This document shows, piece after piece, positions 1-10,005 of a stretch of 64,000 nt of DNA. Location: the NCBI RefSeq assembly GCF_014207955.1, contig NZ_JACHLK010000003.1, forward strand, positions 62,001 through 126,000, given 5' to 3'. The position numbers were made by a program, and so were the translations under genes. Below the pieces are notes generated by a model. That model saw only the letters and a program-made list of their open reading frames with translations. It was not told where the DNA came from and made no database searches. Each line of letters opens with the position of its first letter. Position 1 is the stretch's first letter. This stretch comes from Acidovorax soli (GTDB lineage Bacteria; Pseudomonadota; Gammaproteobacteria; Burkholderiales; Burkholderiaceae_C).

Positions 1-105
1 GCTGAGTTTTGTTATCCGCTCCAATTGCCGGCATACTTTCCGGATACGCAACTGTCGATTCACACCTCTTGCTGCGATGGCCGAATTTTATGAACCAACA
101 CGGTT

Positions 106-125
106 TTCATGGGTGAATCATGGAA
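106..125. promoter_or_regulatory. imperfect inverted repeat upstream of LysR gene
   Basis: TTCATG (106-111) faces CATGGAA (119-125) around a short A/T-rich centre, in a 213-bp leader that is visibly less GC-rich than the coding DNA. LysR regulators commonly bind such imperfect dyads next to their own gene. The match is weak, and any gene diverging to the left lies outside the window. Confidence 0.2.
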
Positions 126-213
126 CACAACACTTGAGCGATTGGAAAATGTTTTTCACTACAACGTCATCAAGACGCGCTAGCGTGGACGGGTTGTGCA
201 AGGAGCGCCAGGC

Positions 214-1125
214 ATGAAGCGCGACTGCCCCACCATCCAGGAACTGCTGGCCTTTGACGCCGTTGCGCGCCACCAGAGCATCACTTTGGCGTCGGGTGCG
301 CTGTGCATCACGGCCAGCGCCGTGAGCAAGCAGGTGGCGGGGTTGGAGGCCTTTCTAGGCCGCCAGCTGCTGCAGAAGAACGGGCGCGGCGTGGAGCTCA
401 CGCCCCAGGGCCGCGTGTACTGGCAGAAGATCTCGGGCGGGCTGCGCACCATCGAGGCCGCGACCTTCGAGGCGCGCTCGGGTGATGCCGGGGCGGGCCT
501 GCTCACGCTGGCCAGCGTGCCCACCTTTCTCACCAAATGGCTGATCCCCCGGCTGCCGGCCTTCAGCCAGCAAAGCCGCCATGTGATGCTGAGCTTCAGC
601 CGCCACCTGGAGCCCAGCGACGGCATTCCCGCCGGGGTGGACGCCGCCATCCGCTACGGACCCGACGGCTGGCCGGGGGTGGTGTCGGAGTACATCGCGG
701 GGCGCGAGTTCGTGCTCATCGTGGCGCGCAGCCTGGTCGAGGGGCGCCACCGCATCGCCCAGCCCACCGACATCCTGGGCCACACCCTGCTGCACCACGA
801 GGGCGCGCCCACGGCCTGGCGCCAGTGGGCCACCCAGCACGGCGTGCCCGAGGTACAGACCCTGGCGGGCCCGCGCTTCGCCCAGTATTCGGCCCTGATC
901 CAGGCCGCACTCAACGGCCTGGGCATCGGCCTGGTGCCCGCCCTGCTGGTGCAAAAAGAGAGGGCCGAGGGCGCCTTGCTCAGCCCCTGCGGCAGCCCGG
1001 TGCGTGTGGACCAGGGCCACTACCTGTGCTACCGGCCCGACCGGCTGGACCTGCCGGCGTTTGCGGCCTTCCGCACATGGTTGCTCCACGAAGGCGCGCA
1101 GTCGCGCGGGGGCAGCACGGAATGA
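214..1125 (+). CDS. LysR-family transcriptional regulator, GcvA-like
   Basis: 303-residue cytoplasmic DNA-binding regulator. The N-terminal winged helix-turn-helix (about residues 6-65) contains SITLASGALCITASAVSKQV and GRQLLQKNGRGVELTPQG, the usual LysR pattern. The remainder is a periplasmic-binding-protein-like effector domain with the GcvA-group features FLTKWLIPRLPAF, VDAAIRYG and GLGIGLVPALLV. I chose the ATG at 214 because AGGAG sits 8 bases upstream; a GTG at 196 is in frame but has no ribosome site. Its stop overlaps the ATG of the next gene (ATGA), so the two are probably translated together. Target genes and effector cannot be read from the sequence. The family call is firm; the GcvA subgroup is likely. 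Confidence 0.9.
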   Translation: MKRDCPTIQELLAFDAVARHQSITLASGALCITASAVSKQVAGLEAFLGRQLLQKNGRGVELTPQGRVYWQKISGGLRTIEAATFEARSGDAGAGLLTLASVPTFLTKWLIPRLPAFSQQSRHVMLSFSRHLEPSDGIPAGVDAAIRYGPDGWPGVVSEYIAGREFVLIVARSLVEGRHRIAQPTDILGHTLLHHEGAPTAWRQWATQHGVPEVQTLAGPRFAQYSALIQAALNGLGIGLVPALLVQKERAEGALLSPCGSPVRVDQGHYLCYRPDRLDLPAFAAFRTWLLHEGAQSRGGSTE

Positions 1126-1802
1126 CCGCACCGAACATCCACTGGACACCCTTGCTGCGCACCCTGTGCGAAGAACTGACCCGGGAGGGCGGCAACCACA
1201 CCTTGTTGCTCTACGGGTCACGGGCCGACGGCACCGCGGACGAGGACAGCGACTACGACATCGCCGCCTTTGGCCCGCGCGACAGCACAGGCCGTGACAC
1301 GCGCACCATCGACGGCACGTTTCTTGACGTATTCCTCTACCCGGAATCGGCGCTGACGCAGCCCGGCCCTGAATGGCTCAAGCTGCGCGGCAGCGTGGTG
1401 CTGCTGCAGCGGGGACAGGAGGCGGATCGATTCCTGCAGGGGCTGGCTGCCGTCTTCACGCAAGGCCCGCCCCCGCTGCCCGCCGACGAGATCGGCGCGC
1501 GCACCACCTGGGCCTGGAAGATGGCGGCCCGCATGGAGCGCGGCGATGCCGAAGGCCACTACCGCCGTGCCTGGCTGCTGACCGCCTTGCTCGAAGACTA
1601 CTTCGCCCTGCGCAGGCAGTGGTTCGAGGGGCCCAAGAAAGCCCTGCAATGGCTCCAGGCACACGACCCCGAGACGGCGCTCGCACTGCAGGCCGCCTTG
1701 CGCCCGGATGCCTCGCATGCCAGCATCCGCCAGGCGGTGGCCCGCGTGGCAGGCCCCTGGCCAGGCAGACACCCAACCCCAGGAGGCAATCCATGCCCGT
1801 GA
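1122..1802 (+). CDS. MNT/KNT-type nucleotidyltransferase domain protein
   Basis: 226-residue protein with the nucleotidyltransferase signature LLLYGSRADGTADEDSDYDI near residues 29-48 (GS, then D-x-D), which supplies the metal-binding acidic residues of the polymerase-beta fold. The C-terminal half is helical (WAWKMAARMERGDAEGHYRRAWLLTALLEDYF) and resembles the substrate or partner-binding part of stand-alone nucleotidyltransferases. It overlaps the LysR stop codon by ATGA and overlaps the start of the next gene by 10 bases, so the three form a tight unit. It could modify a small molecule or a protein (MNT antitoxin-like), but no HEPN toxin is seen beside it, so I leave the substrate open. 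Confidence 0.72.
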   Translation: MTAPNIHWTPLLRTLCEELTREGGNHTLLLYGSRADGTADEDSDYDIAAFGPRDSTGRDTRTIDGTFLDVFLYPESALTQPGPEWLKLRGSVVLLQRGQEADRFLQGLAAVFTQGPPPLPADEIGARTTWAWKMAARMERGDAEGHYRRAWLLTALLEDYFALRRQWFEGPKKALQWLQAHDPETALALQAALRPDASHASIRQAVARVAGPWPGRHPTPGGNPCP

Positions 1803-2191
1803 GCACTGACATGGCCGGCGAGATCCGGTCCTTCTTCGATGCCTTCGTGGCGGCCTTCGCCGAATTCGACGGCCCCCTGGTGGCACAGCGCTATGCCGTG
1901 CCCTGCATCGCCGTGGAAGCGCAGGGGGCGGTACGGGCCTTCCACACAGCGCAGGACGTTGGCGGCTACTTCCAGGCCGTGCTCACCACCTACCATGGCC
2001 AGGGCTGCCGCTCTTGCCGCTTCAGCGATCTGCAAGTCGTACCCATGGGCACGCTCAGCGCGCTGGCCAGTGTTTCCTGGGAGTTGCTGCGCGCCGATGG
2101 CAGCGTGGCCAGCGGCTGGCGCGAGTCCTACCACCTGCTGCGCACTGGCCAGGGTTGGCGGGTGGTGGCTTCCGCTGACCACGCCGGCTGA
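1793..2191 (+). CDS. SnoaL/NTF2-like protein
   Basis: 132-residue small alpha+beta protein. The pattern IRSFFDAFVAAFAEFDGPLVAQRY near the N-terminus, then a run of beta strands ending WRESYHLLRTGQGWRVVASAD, is typical of the SnoaL/DUF4440 cone-shaped fold. Members range from small-molecule isomerases to proteins of no known activity. The start at 1793 is set by AGGAGG at 1781-1786. It overlaps the nucleotidyltransferase frame by 10 bases and is the last gene of the LysR unit; the efflux operon converges on it 12 bases away. Function unknown. Confidence 0.7.
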   Translation: MPVSTDMAGEIRSFFDAFVAAFAEFDGPLVAQRYAVPCIAVEAQGAVRAFHTAQDVGGYFQAVLTTYHGQGCRSCRFSDLQVVPMGTLSALASVSWELLRADGSVASGWRESYHLLRTGQGWRVVASADHAG

Positions 2192-2203
2192 GCCGCCAAC
2201 CCG

Positions 2204-3658
2204 TCACCGCGCCAGCGGCTCCCAGTTCCCCGCCACGTTCTTGAGCAGGGTGTTCACGGCCGCCAGGCGACGGTTCTTCACGTCGATCAGGCTGCGCTGC
2301 GACGAGAGCACGCTGGCCTGCGCGGTGATCACATTGAGGAAACCCACGGTGCCCGCGCGGTACTGGTTGTTCACCACGTCCAGCGCGCGCTGGGAGGCGG
2401 CCAGGGCCTCGGCCTGCAACTGCTGCTCCTGGGCCAGGGCGGTGGCGGCCGTGAGGTTGTCCTCCACCTCCTGCAGCGCGGTGAGCACCGTCAGGCGGTA
2501 GGCGGCGGCGGCCTGCTCGTTGCTCGCACGGGCCGACTCCACCGCGGCATTGCGTGCGCCGCCATCGAACAGCGAGACCGCGAGCGCCGGGCCCAGCGAC
2601 CAGAACAGATTGGGCGCGCGCAGCAGGTTGGACAGTTCCGAACCCCGGTAGCCGGCCGAGCCCGACAGCGTGAGCGCCGGGAAGAAGGCCGCGCGCGCCA
2701 CGCCGATCTGCGCGTTGGCAGCCGCCACACGGCGCTCGGCCGCGGCGATGTCGGGGCGGCGCTCCAGCAGCTGCGAGGGCAGTTGCGCAGGCACGGCGGG
2801 CGGCGCCGGCAGCTCGGCCGTGGCCGGCAGGCTGAAGGCTGCGGGCGCCTGGCCCACCAGGGCGGCCAGCGCATGTTCGAGCTGGCTGCGGTTGGTCTCG
2901 GATTCGAGCAACTGCACCTGGGTGCCCTTGTACTGCGCCTCGGCCTGGGCCACGTCGGCCAGCGAGGCCACACCGGCCGCCTGGCGGTTGCGCGTGAGCT
3001 CCCAGCTGCGCGCATAGGCGTCCAGCGTCTCGCGCAGCAGCCGGGCCTGGGCCTCGGCGGCCCGCAGCGAGAAATAGGTCTGCGCCACCGTGGCCTGCAC
3101 CGACAGGCGCATGGCGGCCAGGTCGTCGGCGCTGGCCTGGGCGCTGGCGCGCGCGGCGTCCACCGTGCCCGAGATGCGGCCCCACAGGTCCAACTCCCAG
3201 CTTGCATTCAGGCCCAGCGAATGGCTGGTGCTGATGCGCGCATTGCTGCTGCCATCGGCCTGCAGCGTGCTGCCGCTGCGCGCGCGCGAACTGCTGGCGC
3301 TGGCACCCAGGCTGGGCAGCAGGCTGGCGCTGCTGCTGGCCACGGCCGCCTGCGCGGCGCGCAGCCGGGCCACGCTCTGCGCGATGTTCTGGTTGCCGGC
3401 TGCGGCCTGCTGCTGCAGGGTGTCAAGCGTCGCGTCGCCATACAGCGACCACCATGCGGTCGGCACGGCCTGGCCGCCACCGGGCTGGGCCGGCTGCCAC
3501 AGGCCCTGGGCCGCGGCGCCGCTTTCCTTGAACGCGGGCGGAATGTCCATGGCCGGGCGCTCGTAGGGCTGCCGGCTGGCACAGGCCCCAAGCAGGGCCA
3601 ACACGGCCAGCGACAGCGCCAGGCGCGCGGAAGAAGGGAAGAAAGGGGTCGAAAGCAT
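2204..3658 (-). CDS. NodT-family RND outer-membrane efflux lipoprotein
   Basis: 484-residue OprM/NodT-type outer-membrane channel expected to complete the tripartite pump encoded upstream. The N-terminus is a lipoprotein signal with lipobox LLGAC (cysteine near residue 25) followed by the family hallmark SRQPYERP and, further on, WWSLYGDATLD. Two OEP repeats are visible, each with a long helical hairpin (LARLRAAQAAVASSSASLLPSL; AERRVAAANAQIGVARAAFFPALTLSGSAGYRG). Its ATG overlaps the stop of the mdtC-like gene (TGATG), so translation is coupled. It is the last gene of the operon. Substrate range unknown. Confidence 0.92.
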   Translation of the reverse strand: MLSTPFFPSSARLALSLAVLALLGACASRQPYERPAMDIPPAFKESGAAAQGLWQPAQPGGGQAVPTAWWSLYGDATLDTLQQQAAAGNQNIAQSVARLRAAQAAVASSSASLLPSLGASASSSRARSGSTLQADGSSNARISTSHSLGLNASWELDLWGRISGTVDAARASAQASADDLAAMRLSVQATVAQTYFSLRAAEAQARLLRETLDAYARSWELTRNRQAAGVASLADVAQAEAQYKGTQVQLLESETNRSQLEHALAALVGQAPAAFSLPATAELPAPPAVPAQLPSQLLERRPDIAAAERRVAAANAQIGVARAAFFPALTLSGSAGYRGSELSNLLRAPNLFWSLGPALAVSLFDGGARNAAVESARASNEQAAAAYRLTVLTALQEVEDNLTAATALAQEQQLQAEALAASQRALDVVNNQYRAGTVGFLNVITAQASVLSSQRSLIDVKNRRLAAVNTLLKNVAGNWEPLAR

Positions 3659-6600
3659 CAATCGTTTCCTTGCAGCGCCGCGGCGGCACCGGCGGATGGC
3701 GCCGGGCGGCTGCGGCGCCAGCGGCGCGCCAGGCGGTGGGCACCCATGCGCAGGCGGTCCAGCGCCACGTAGACCACGGGCGTCGTATAGAGCGTGAGCA
3801 CCTGGCTGAACAGCAGCCCGCCCACGATGGCAATGCCCAGGGGCTGGCGCAGCTCGGCGCCGTCGGCCCGGCCCAGGGCCAGCGGCAGCGCGCCAAAGAT
3901 GGCGGCCATGGTGGTCATGAGGATGGGGCGCAGGCGCAGGTTGCAGGCGCGGTAGATGGCCTGGGCCGCGCTCACATGGCCGCCGCGCTGGCGCACCAGC
4001 GCGAAGTCGATCATCATGATCGCGTTCTTCTTGACGATGCCGATGAGCAGGATCACCCCGATCAGCGCGATCAGCGAAAACTCGGTCTTGAACAGCATCA
4101 GCGCCAGCAGCGCCCCCACGCCCGCAGAAGGCAGCGTGGACAGGATGGTGAGCGGGTGCACCAGGTTTTCGTACAGGATGCCCAGCACCAGGTAGATGGT
4201 GATGATGGCCGCCAGGATCAACAGCGGCTGCCCCGCCAGCGCATCCTGGAAGGCCCCCGCCGTGCCGCCGAAGGTGCCGCGGATGCTGACCGGCACGCCC
4301 AGTTCGGACACCGCGTTGTGCACCGCATCGGTCGCCTGCGAGAGCGAGACGCCCGGCGCCAGGCTGAAGCTCACCGTGCTGGCCGGCGTGCCCCGGTCGT
4401 GGCTGACCGACAGCGGCGTGTTGGTCTGGGTGATGCGCGCAAAGGCCGTCAGCGGGATCTGCTGGCCCTGGTTGTTCACGAAGAAGAAGCTGCGCAGGGT
4501 CTCGGGGTCCTGCAGGTACTGGGGCGCGGCCTCCATCACCACGCGGTACTGGTTGAGCGGGTTGTAGATCACGCCCACCTGGCGCTGGCCGAAGGCGTCG
4601 TTCAGGGTGGCGTCGATGGTGGCGACCGTGAGTCCCAGGCGCGAGGCCGCGTCGCGGTCGATCACCAGCGTGGTCTGCAGGCCGTAGTCCTGCACGTCGC
4701 TGTTCACGTCTTCCAGCTCGGGCAGCTGCGACAGGGCCAGGCGGATGCGCGGCTCCCAGGTGCGCAGCTCGGCGATGTCGTCGGCCTGCAGCGTGTAGTC
4801 GAACGAGGCGCTGCTCTGCCGCCCACCGATGCGGATGTCGCGCTGGGGCGTCATGAACAGGCGCGCACCGGGCTCGTTCTTGAGCTGCTCGCGCAGGCGG
4901 TTGATCACCGTCTCGGAGCTCTCCTGCCCCGGCCCGCGCTTGAGCGACATGAACATCATGGCCGCATTGCGCTGCCAGCCGCCCGTGAAGCCGGTGACAT
5001 GCTCCACGGCCGGGTCGGCCTGCACGATGGCCAGAAAGCGCTGCAGCCGCTGTTCCATGGCCTGGAACGAGGTGGCCTGGTCGGCCCGGATGAAGCCCGA
5101 GATGCGGCCCGTGTCCTGCTCGGGCATGAAGCCCTTGTCGATGGCCGTGTACAGGTACACATTGCTGGCCACCACGCCGGCCAGCACCAGCAGCACCACG
5201 GGCTGGTGGCGCAGGCACCAGGCCAGGCTGCGGCGGTAGACGCGCAGGGCGCGCTCCTGCAGCCGGTCCACCCAGCGCGAAAAGCGCGCCCAGCGGGACG
5301 GGCTGGGCGCCTTGGGGGCCCGCTGCTGCTTGAGCAGGGCCGCACACATCATGGGCGTGGTGGTCAGAGAGACCAGCAGCGACACCAGGATGGCGGCCGA
5401 CATGACGATGGCGAACTCGCGAAAGAACCGTCCCACGATACCGCCCATGAACAAAATGGGCACGAACACCGCGATCAGCGAGATGCTCATGGACACCACG
5501 GTGAAGCCGATCTCGCGCGCCCCGTCGAGCGAGGCCTGCAGCGCCGTCTTGCCGCGCTCCATGTGGCGCATGATGTTCTCCAGCACCACGATGGCATCGT
5601 CCACCACGAAGCCGGTGGCCACGGTGAGCGCCATGAGCGAGAGGTTGTCGAGCGTGTAGCCCGCCAGGTACATGATGCCGAAGGTGCCGGCCAGCGACAC
5701 CGGCACCGCCACGCTGGGAATGAGCGTGGCGCGCGCATTGCGCAGGAACAGAAACACCACCAGGATCACCAGCGCCACGGCGATCACCAGGGCGCGCTCC
5801 ACCTCCTTGACCGAGGCACGCAGCGTGGGCGTGCGGTCGGAGACGATCTCGATGTCGATGGCCGCGGGGATGGACGCCTTGAGCGCCGGCAGCAGCGCGC
5901 GCACACGCTCCACGGCCTCCAAAATGTTGGCACCCGGCTGCTTGTACACCTGCAGCAGGATGGCGGGCTTGCCGTTGGCCACGCCGAAGTTGCGCACGTC
6001 CTGCACCGAATCGGTCACCTGGGCCACGTCGGCCAGGCGGATGGCATTGCCGTCCTTCCAGCGCAGCACCAGCGGGGCATAGTCGGCCGCCACGCGGGCC
6101 TGGTCGTTGGCGGTCACCTGCCAGTAGTGGTCCTCGCGCTCCACCGAGCCCAGCGGCCGGTTGGCGTTGGTGCTGGTGATGGCCGCGCGCACCTGCTCCA
6201 GCGAGACACCGTTGGCCGCCAGGCGCAGCGGGTCGAGCTGCACGCGCACGGCCGGCAGCGCGCCGCCGCTGATCGACGCCTGGCCCACGCCCTCCACCTG
6301 CGAGAGCTTTTGCGCCATGACGGTGGAGGCCGCGTCGTACATCTGCCCACGCGTGAGCGAGTCCGACGTGAGCGCCAGGATCATGATGGGCGAATCCGCC
6401 GGGTTCACCTTGCGGTAGGTCGGGTTGCTGGGCATGCCCGTGGGCAGCAGCGTGCGCGAGGCGTTGATGGCCGCCTGCACGTCGCGTGCGGCGCTGTCCA
6501 CCGTGCGGCTCAGGTCGAACTGCAGCGTGATGGAGGTGCTGCCCAGCGTGGAGCGCGAGGTGATCTCGTTGACGCCCGCGATCGCGCCCAGCGCGCGCTC

Positions 6601-6801
6601 CAGCGGCGTGGCCACGGTGGCGGCGATGGTGTCGGGGCTGGCCCCGGGCAGGCTGGCCGAGACCGAGATGGTCGGGTAGTCCACCTGCGGCAGCGGCGCC
6701 ACGGGCAGCAAAAAGTACGACACCGCCCCCGCCAGCGCCAGGCCGATGGTCAGCAGCATGGTGGCGATGGGCCGGTGGATGAAGGGAGTGGAAATGCTCA
6801 C
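3658..6801 (-). CDS. mdtC: RND multidrug efflux permease, MdtC-like
   Basis: 1047-residue inner-membrane proton/drug antiporter, the normal length for an HAE1 RND pump. It begins MSISTPFIHRPIATMLLTIGL (TM1) and carries the RND signatures PQVDYPTISVSASLPGASPD and [15 protein letters not shown] (proton-relay aspartates in TM4) and, in the second half, [23 protein letters not shown]. Two large periplasmic loops follow TM1 and TM7. It is paired with a second, clearly different RND gene 27 bases upstream, the MdtB/MdtC arrangement in which the two permeases form a mixed trimer. Family calls are secure; the B/C assignment rests on the starts (SISTPFI versus NLSRIFI) and on gene order. Confidence 0.93.
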   Translation of the reverse strand: MSISTPFIHRPIATMLLTIGLALAGAVSYFLLPVAPLPQVDYPTISVSASLPGASPDTIAATVATPLERALGAIAGVNEITSRSTLGSTSITLQFDLSRTVDSAARDVQAAINASRTLLPTGMPSNPTYRKVNPADSPIMILALTSDSLTRGQMYDAASTVMAQKLSQVEGVGQASISGGALPAVRVQLDPLRLAANGVSLEQVRAAITSTNANRPLGSVEREDHYWQVTANDQARVAADYAPLVLRWKDGNAIRLADVAQVTDSVQDVRNFGVANGKPAILLQVYKQPGANILEAVERVRALLPALKASIPAAIDIEIVSDRTPTLRASVKEVERALVIAVALVILVVFLFLRNARATLIPSVAVPVSLAGTFGIMYLAGYTLDNLSLMALTVATGFVVDDAIVVLENIMRHMERGKTALQASLDGAREIGFTVVSMSISLIAVFVPILFMGGIVGRFFREFAIVMSAAILVSLLVSLTTTPMMCAALLKQQRAPKAPSPSRWARFSRWVDRLQERALRVYRRSLAWCLRHQPVVLLVLAGVVASNVYLYTAIDKGFMPEQDTGRISGFIRADQATSFQAMEQRLQRFLAIVQADPAVEHVTGFTGGWQRNAAMMFMSLKRGPGQESSETVINRLREQLKNEPGARLFMTPQRDIRIGGRQSSASFDYTLQADDIAELRTWEPRIRLALSQLPELEDVNSDVQDYGLQTTLVIDRDAASRLGLTVATIDATLNDAFGQRQVGVIYNPLNQYRVVMEAAPQYLQDPETLRSFFFVNNQGQQIPLTAFARITQTNTPLSVSHDRGTPASTVSFSLAPGVSLSQATDAVHNAVSELGVPVSIRGTFGGTAGAFQDALAGQPLLILAAIITIYLVLGILYENLVHPLTILSTLPSAGVGALLALMLFKTEFSLIALIGVILLIGIVKKNAIMMIDFALVRQRGGHVSAAQAIYRACNLRLRPILMTTMAAIFGALPLALGRADGAELRQPLGIAIVGGLLFSQVLTLYTTPVVYVALDRLRMGAHRLARRWRRSRPAPSAGAAAALQGND

Positions 6802-6828
6802 AGCACCCCCTCGCCCTGGCAGGCCAGG

Positions 6829-9800
6829 CTACGCATGGCTGGCCCCTTCGGCCTGCGCTGCTGCCTTGGCGGCACGGCGCGCGCGCCAGCGCTCGGCCGC
6901 GTTCTCGAAGGTCAGGTAGATCACGGGCGTGGTGAACAGGGTGAGCAACTGGCTCACGATGAGGCCGCCCACCATGGTCACGCCCAGCGGGTGGCGCAGC
7001 TCGCTGCCCACGCCCGTGCCCAGCATCAGCGGCAGCGCGCCCAGCAGCGCGGCCAGCGTGGTCATCAGGATCGGGCGAAAGCGCAGCAGGCAGGCCTGGT
7101 AGATGGCTTCGCGCGCGGGCAGGCCCTGGTCGCGCTGGGCCTCCAGCGCGAAGTCGATCATCATGATCGCGTTCTTCTTGACGATGCCGATGAGCAGCAC
7201 GATGCCGATGATGGCGATGATGTCCACATCCAGCCCCGTGACCAGCAGCGCGAGCAGCGCGCCCACGCCGGCCGACGGCAGGGTCGAGAGGATGGTGACC
7301 GGGTGGATGGTGCTCTCGTACAGCACGCCGAGCACGATGTACATGGTGACCACGGCCGCCAAAATCAGCAGCAGCGTGTTCGACAGCGAGGCCTGGAAGG
7401 CCAGCGCCGCGCCCTGGAAGCTGGTCTCCACCGACAGCGGCAAGAGGCCCGCCTCCTTGGCGCCGGCCTGCTCGGCCTGGATGGCCTTGACCGCATCGCC
7501 CAGTGCCACGCCGGGTGCGGTGTTGAAGGAGATGGTGGCCGCCGGCAACTGGCCCACGTGGTTCACGCCCAGGGCCATGGGCCGCTCCTCGATGCGCGCC
7601 ACGGTGGACAGCGCCACCGGCTTGCCGGCCGTGGAGGTGACGTAGATGTTGTTCAGCGCCTCGGGCCCGATCTTGAACTGCGGCGAAACTTCCAGCACCA
7701 CCCGGTACTGGTTGGACTGGGTGAAGATGGTGGAGATGAGCCGCTGGCCGAAGGCGTTGTACAGCGCCGTGTCGATGCCCGACACGGTGACCCCCAGGCG
7801 GCTGGCCTGGGCCCGGTCGATCTGCACGAAGGCCTGCAGGCCCTGGCTCTGCAGGTCGCTGGCCACGTCGGCCAGCTGCGGCAGGCCGCGCATGCGGCGC
7901 ACCAGCTCGGTGGTGCTGGTCTGCAGCTGCGCCGGGTCGGGCGATGACACCAGCAGCTGGTACTGCGTGCGCGCCACGCGGTCCTCGATGGTCAGGTCCT
8001 GCACGGGCTGGGCATACAGGCGGATGCCGGGCATGTCGGCCGTGTCATCGGCCAGGCGGCGCACCACGGCCGAGGCCTTGTCGCGCTCGCCATGCGGTTG
8101 CAGGTCGATCAGCAGGCGGCCGGTGTTGAGCGTGGTGTTGGCACCGTCGACGCCGATGAAGGACGAGACGCTTTTCACCGCCGGGTCGCGCAGGATGCGC
8201 TCTGCCAGCTGCTGCTGGCGCTCGGCCATGGCCGCGAACGAGATCGACTGGTCGGCCTCGGTGGTCGCCTGCAGGGTACCCGTGTCCTGCACCGGGAAGA
8301 AGCCCTTGGGCACCACCATGTAGAGCAGCACCGTGAGCGCCAGCGTGGCGATGAACACCACCCAGGTCAGCAGCTGGTGGCCCAGCACCCAGTTCAGCGC
8401 GCGGCCGTACTGGGCGATGGTGCGGTCGAAGAAGCGGCCCGTGGCCTGGTACAGGCGGCCATGGCTCTCCTCGGGCGTGTGGCGCAAGAGGCGCGCGCAC
8501 AGCATGGGCGTGAGCGTGAGCGAGACCACCGCCGAGATCAGGATGGCCACGGCCATGGTGATCGCGAACTCGTGGAACAACCGGCCCACCACGTCGCCCA
8601 TGAAGAGCAGCGGGATCAGCACCGCGATCAGCGAGATGGTCAGCGAGATGATGGTGAAGCCGATCTGCTTGGCGCCCTTGAGCGCTGCCTGCAGGGGGGG
8701 CTCGCCGTCCTCCACATAGCGCGCGATGTTCTCGATCATCACGATGGCATCGTCCACCACGAAGCCGGTGGAGATGGTCAGCGCCATCAGCGTGAGGTTG
8801 TTGATGGAGAACCCCGCCAGGTACATGATGCCGAAGGTGCCCACCAGCGACAGCGGCACCGCCACGCTGGGGATGAGCGTGGCCGAGGCGCTGCGCAAAA
8901 AGACGAAGATCACCGCCACCACCAGCCCGATGGCCAGGGCCAGCTCGGCCTGCATGTCCTTGACCGAGGAGCGGATGGTCACCGTGCGGTCGGTCAGGAT
9001 CTGCACGTCCAGCGAGGCTGGCAGCGTGCTCTGCAGCTGGGGCAGCAGGGCCTTGATGCGGTCCACCGTCTCGATCACGTTGGCGCCGGGCTGGCGCCGG
9101 ATGTTGAGGATCACGCCGGCGCGCGCGCCCGTCTCGGGCGTGCCGGCCCAGGCGGCCAGGCGGGCGTTCTCGGCATCGTCCACCGTGGTGGCCACGTCGC
9201 GCAGGCGCACGGGCGTGCCGTTGCGCAGCGCGATCACCAGGTTCTGGTACTCGGCGGCGGACTGCAGCTGGTCGTTGGCGTCGATGGTCGATGCGCGCGC
9301 CGGCCCGTCGAAGCCGCCCTTGGCCTGCTTGACGTTGGAGGCTGCGATCACGCCGCGCACGTCTTCCAGCGTCATGCCCACCGCGGCCAGCGCCACCGGA
9401 TTGACCTGGATGCGCACTGCCGGGCGGCGCCCGCCCGCAATGGCCACCAGGCCCACGCCCTTGACCTGCGAGAGCTTGGGCGCCAGGCGGTTTTCCACCA
9501 GGTCGTTGACGCGGATCACCGGCAGCGAGGGCGAGGTGATGGCCAGCGTGAGGATGGGCGCATCCGCCGGGTTCACCTTGCTGTAGATGGGCGGCATGGG
9601 CAAATCGTTGGGCAGCAGGTTGCTGCCGGCATTGATGGCCGCCTGCACCTGCTGCTCGGCCACGTCCATGGCCATGTCCAGCGCAAAGCGCAGGGTGATG
9701 ACCGAGGCCCCGCCAGAGCTGGTGGAGGACATCTGCTCCAGCCCCGGCATCTGGCCGAACTGGCGCTCCAGCGGCGCGGTGACATTGGAGGTCATCACGT

Positions 9801-9969
9801 CGGGGCTGGCGCCCGGGTACAGCGTGGTGACCTGGATGGTGGGGTAGTCCACCTCGGGCAGGGCCGAGATGGGCAGCAGCCGGTAGGCCAGCAGGCCTGC
9901 AATCAGCAGCGCCACCATCAGCAGCGAGGTGGCGATGGGGCGCAGGATGAAGATGCGCGAAAGGTTCAT
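6829..9969 (-). CDS. mdtB: RND multidrug efflux permease, MdtB-like
   Basis: 1046-residue RND inner-membrane permease. The start [21 protein letters not shown] and the block [33 protein letters not shown] match MdtB/MuxB-type pumps. The proton-relay TM4 segment [15 protein letters not shown] and the TM10-11 block [22 protein letters not shown] are intact. It lies 36 bases after the adaptor gene and 27 bases before the MdtC-like permease, so one transcript likely encodes all four pump components. In enterobacteria MdtABC exports bile salts, novobiocin and similar compounds; whether that holds here is unknown. Confidence 0.93.
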   Translation of the reverse strand: MNLSRIFILRPIATSLLMVALLIAGLLAYRLLPISALPEVDYPTIQVTTLYPGASPDVMTSNVTAPLERQFGQMPGLEQMSSTSSGGASVITLRFALDMAMDVAEQQVQAAINAGSNLLPNDLPMPPIYSKVNPADAPILTLAITSPSLPVIRVNDLVENRLAPKLSQVKGVGLVAIAGGRRPAVRIQVNPVALAAVGMTLEDVRGVIAASNVKQAKGGFDGPARASTIDANDQLQSAAEYQNLVIALRNGTPVRLRDVATTVDDAENARLAAWAGTPETGARAGVILNIRRQPGANVIETVDRIKALLPQLQSTLPASLDVQILTDRTVTIRSSVKDMQAELALAIGLVVAVIFVFLRSASATLIPSVAVPLSLVGTFGIMYLAGFSINNLTLMALTISTGFVVDDAIVMIENIARYVEDGEPPLQAALKGAKQIGFTIISLTISLIAVLIPLLFMGDVVGRLFHEFAITMAVAILISAVVSLTLTPMLCARLLRHTPEESHGRLYQATGRFFDRTIAQYGRALNWVLGHQLLTWVVFIATLALTVLLYMVVPKGFFPVQDTGTLQATTEADQSISFAAMAERQQQLAERILRDPAVKSVSSFIGVDGANTTLNTGRLLIDLQPHGERDKASAVVRRLADDTADMPGIRLYAQPVQDLTIEDRVARTQYQLLVSSPDPAQLQTSTTELVRRMRGLPQLADVASDLQSQGLQAFVQIDRAQASRLGVTVSGIDTALYNAFGQRLISTIFTQSNQYRVVLEVSPQFKIGPEALNNIYVTSTAGKPVALSTVARIEERPMALGVNHVGQLPAATISFNTAPGVALGDAVKAIQAEQAGAKEAGLLPLSVETSFQGAALAFQASLSNTLLLILAAVVTMYIVLGVLYESTIHPVTILSTLPSAGVGALLALLVTGLDVDIIAIIGIVLLIGIVKKNAIMMIDFALEAQRDQGLPAREAIYQACLLRFRPILMTTLAALLGALPLMLGTGVGSELRHPLGVTMVGGLIVSQLLTLFTTPVIYLTFENAAERWRARRAAKAAAQAEGASHA

Positions 9970-10005
9970 GGCGGCGGTGCCCGCTTCAGGGGAGTCGGGA
10001 CGGCA

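Noticed and set aside
1122..1802. MNT antitoxin of a HEPN-MNT toxin-antitoxin pair
   Set aside because: No HEPN-domain gene is adjacent; the next gene is SnoaL-like and the previous one is a LysR regulator.
3670..7947. A very long open frame antisense to the RND permease genes
   Set aside because: It has the His/Arg/Gln-rich composition of a high-GC antisense frame, with no family motif. The minus-strand RND proteins are unmistakable.
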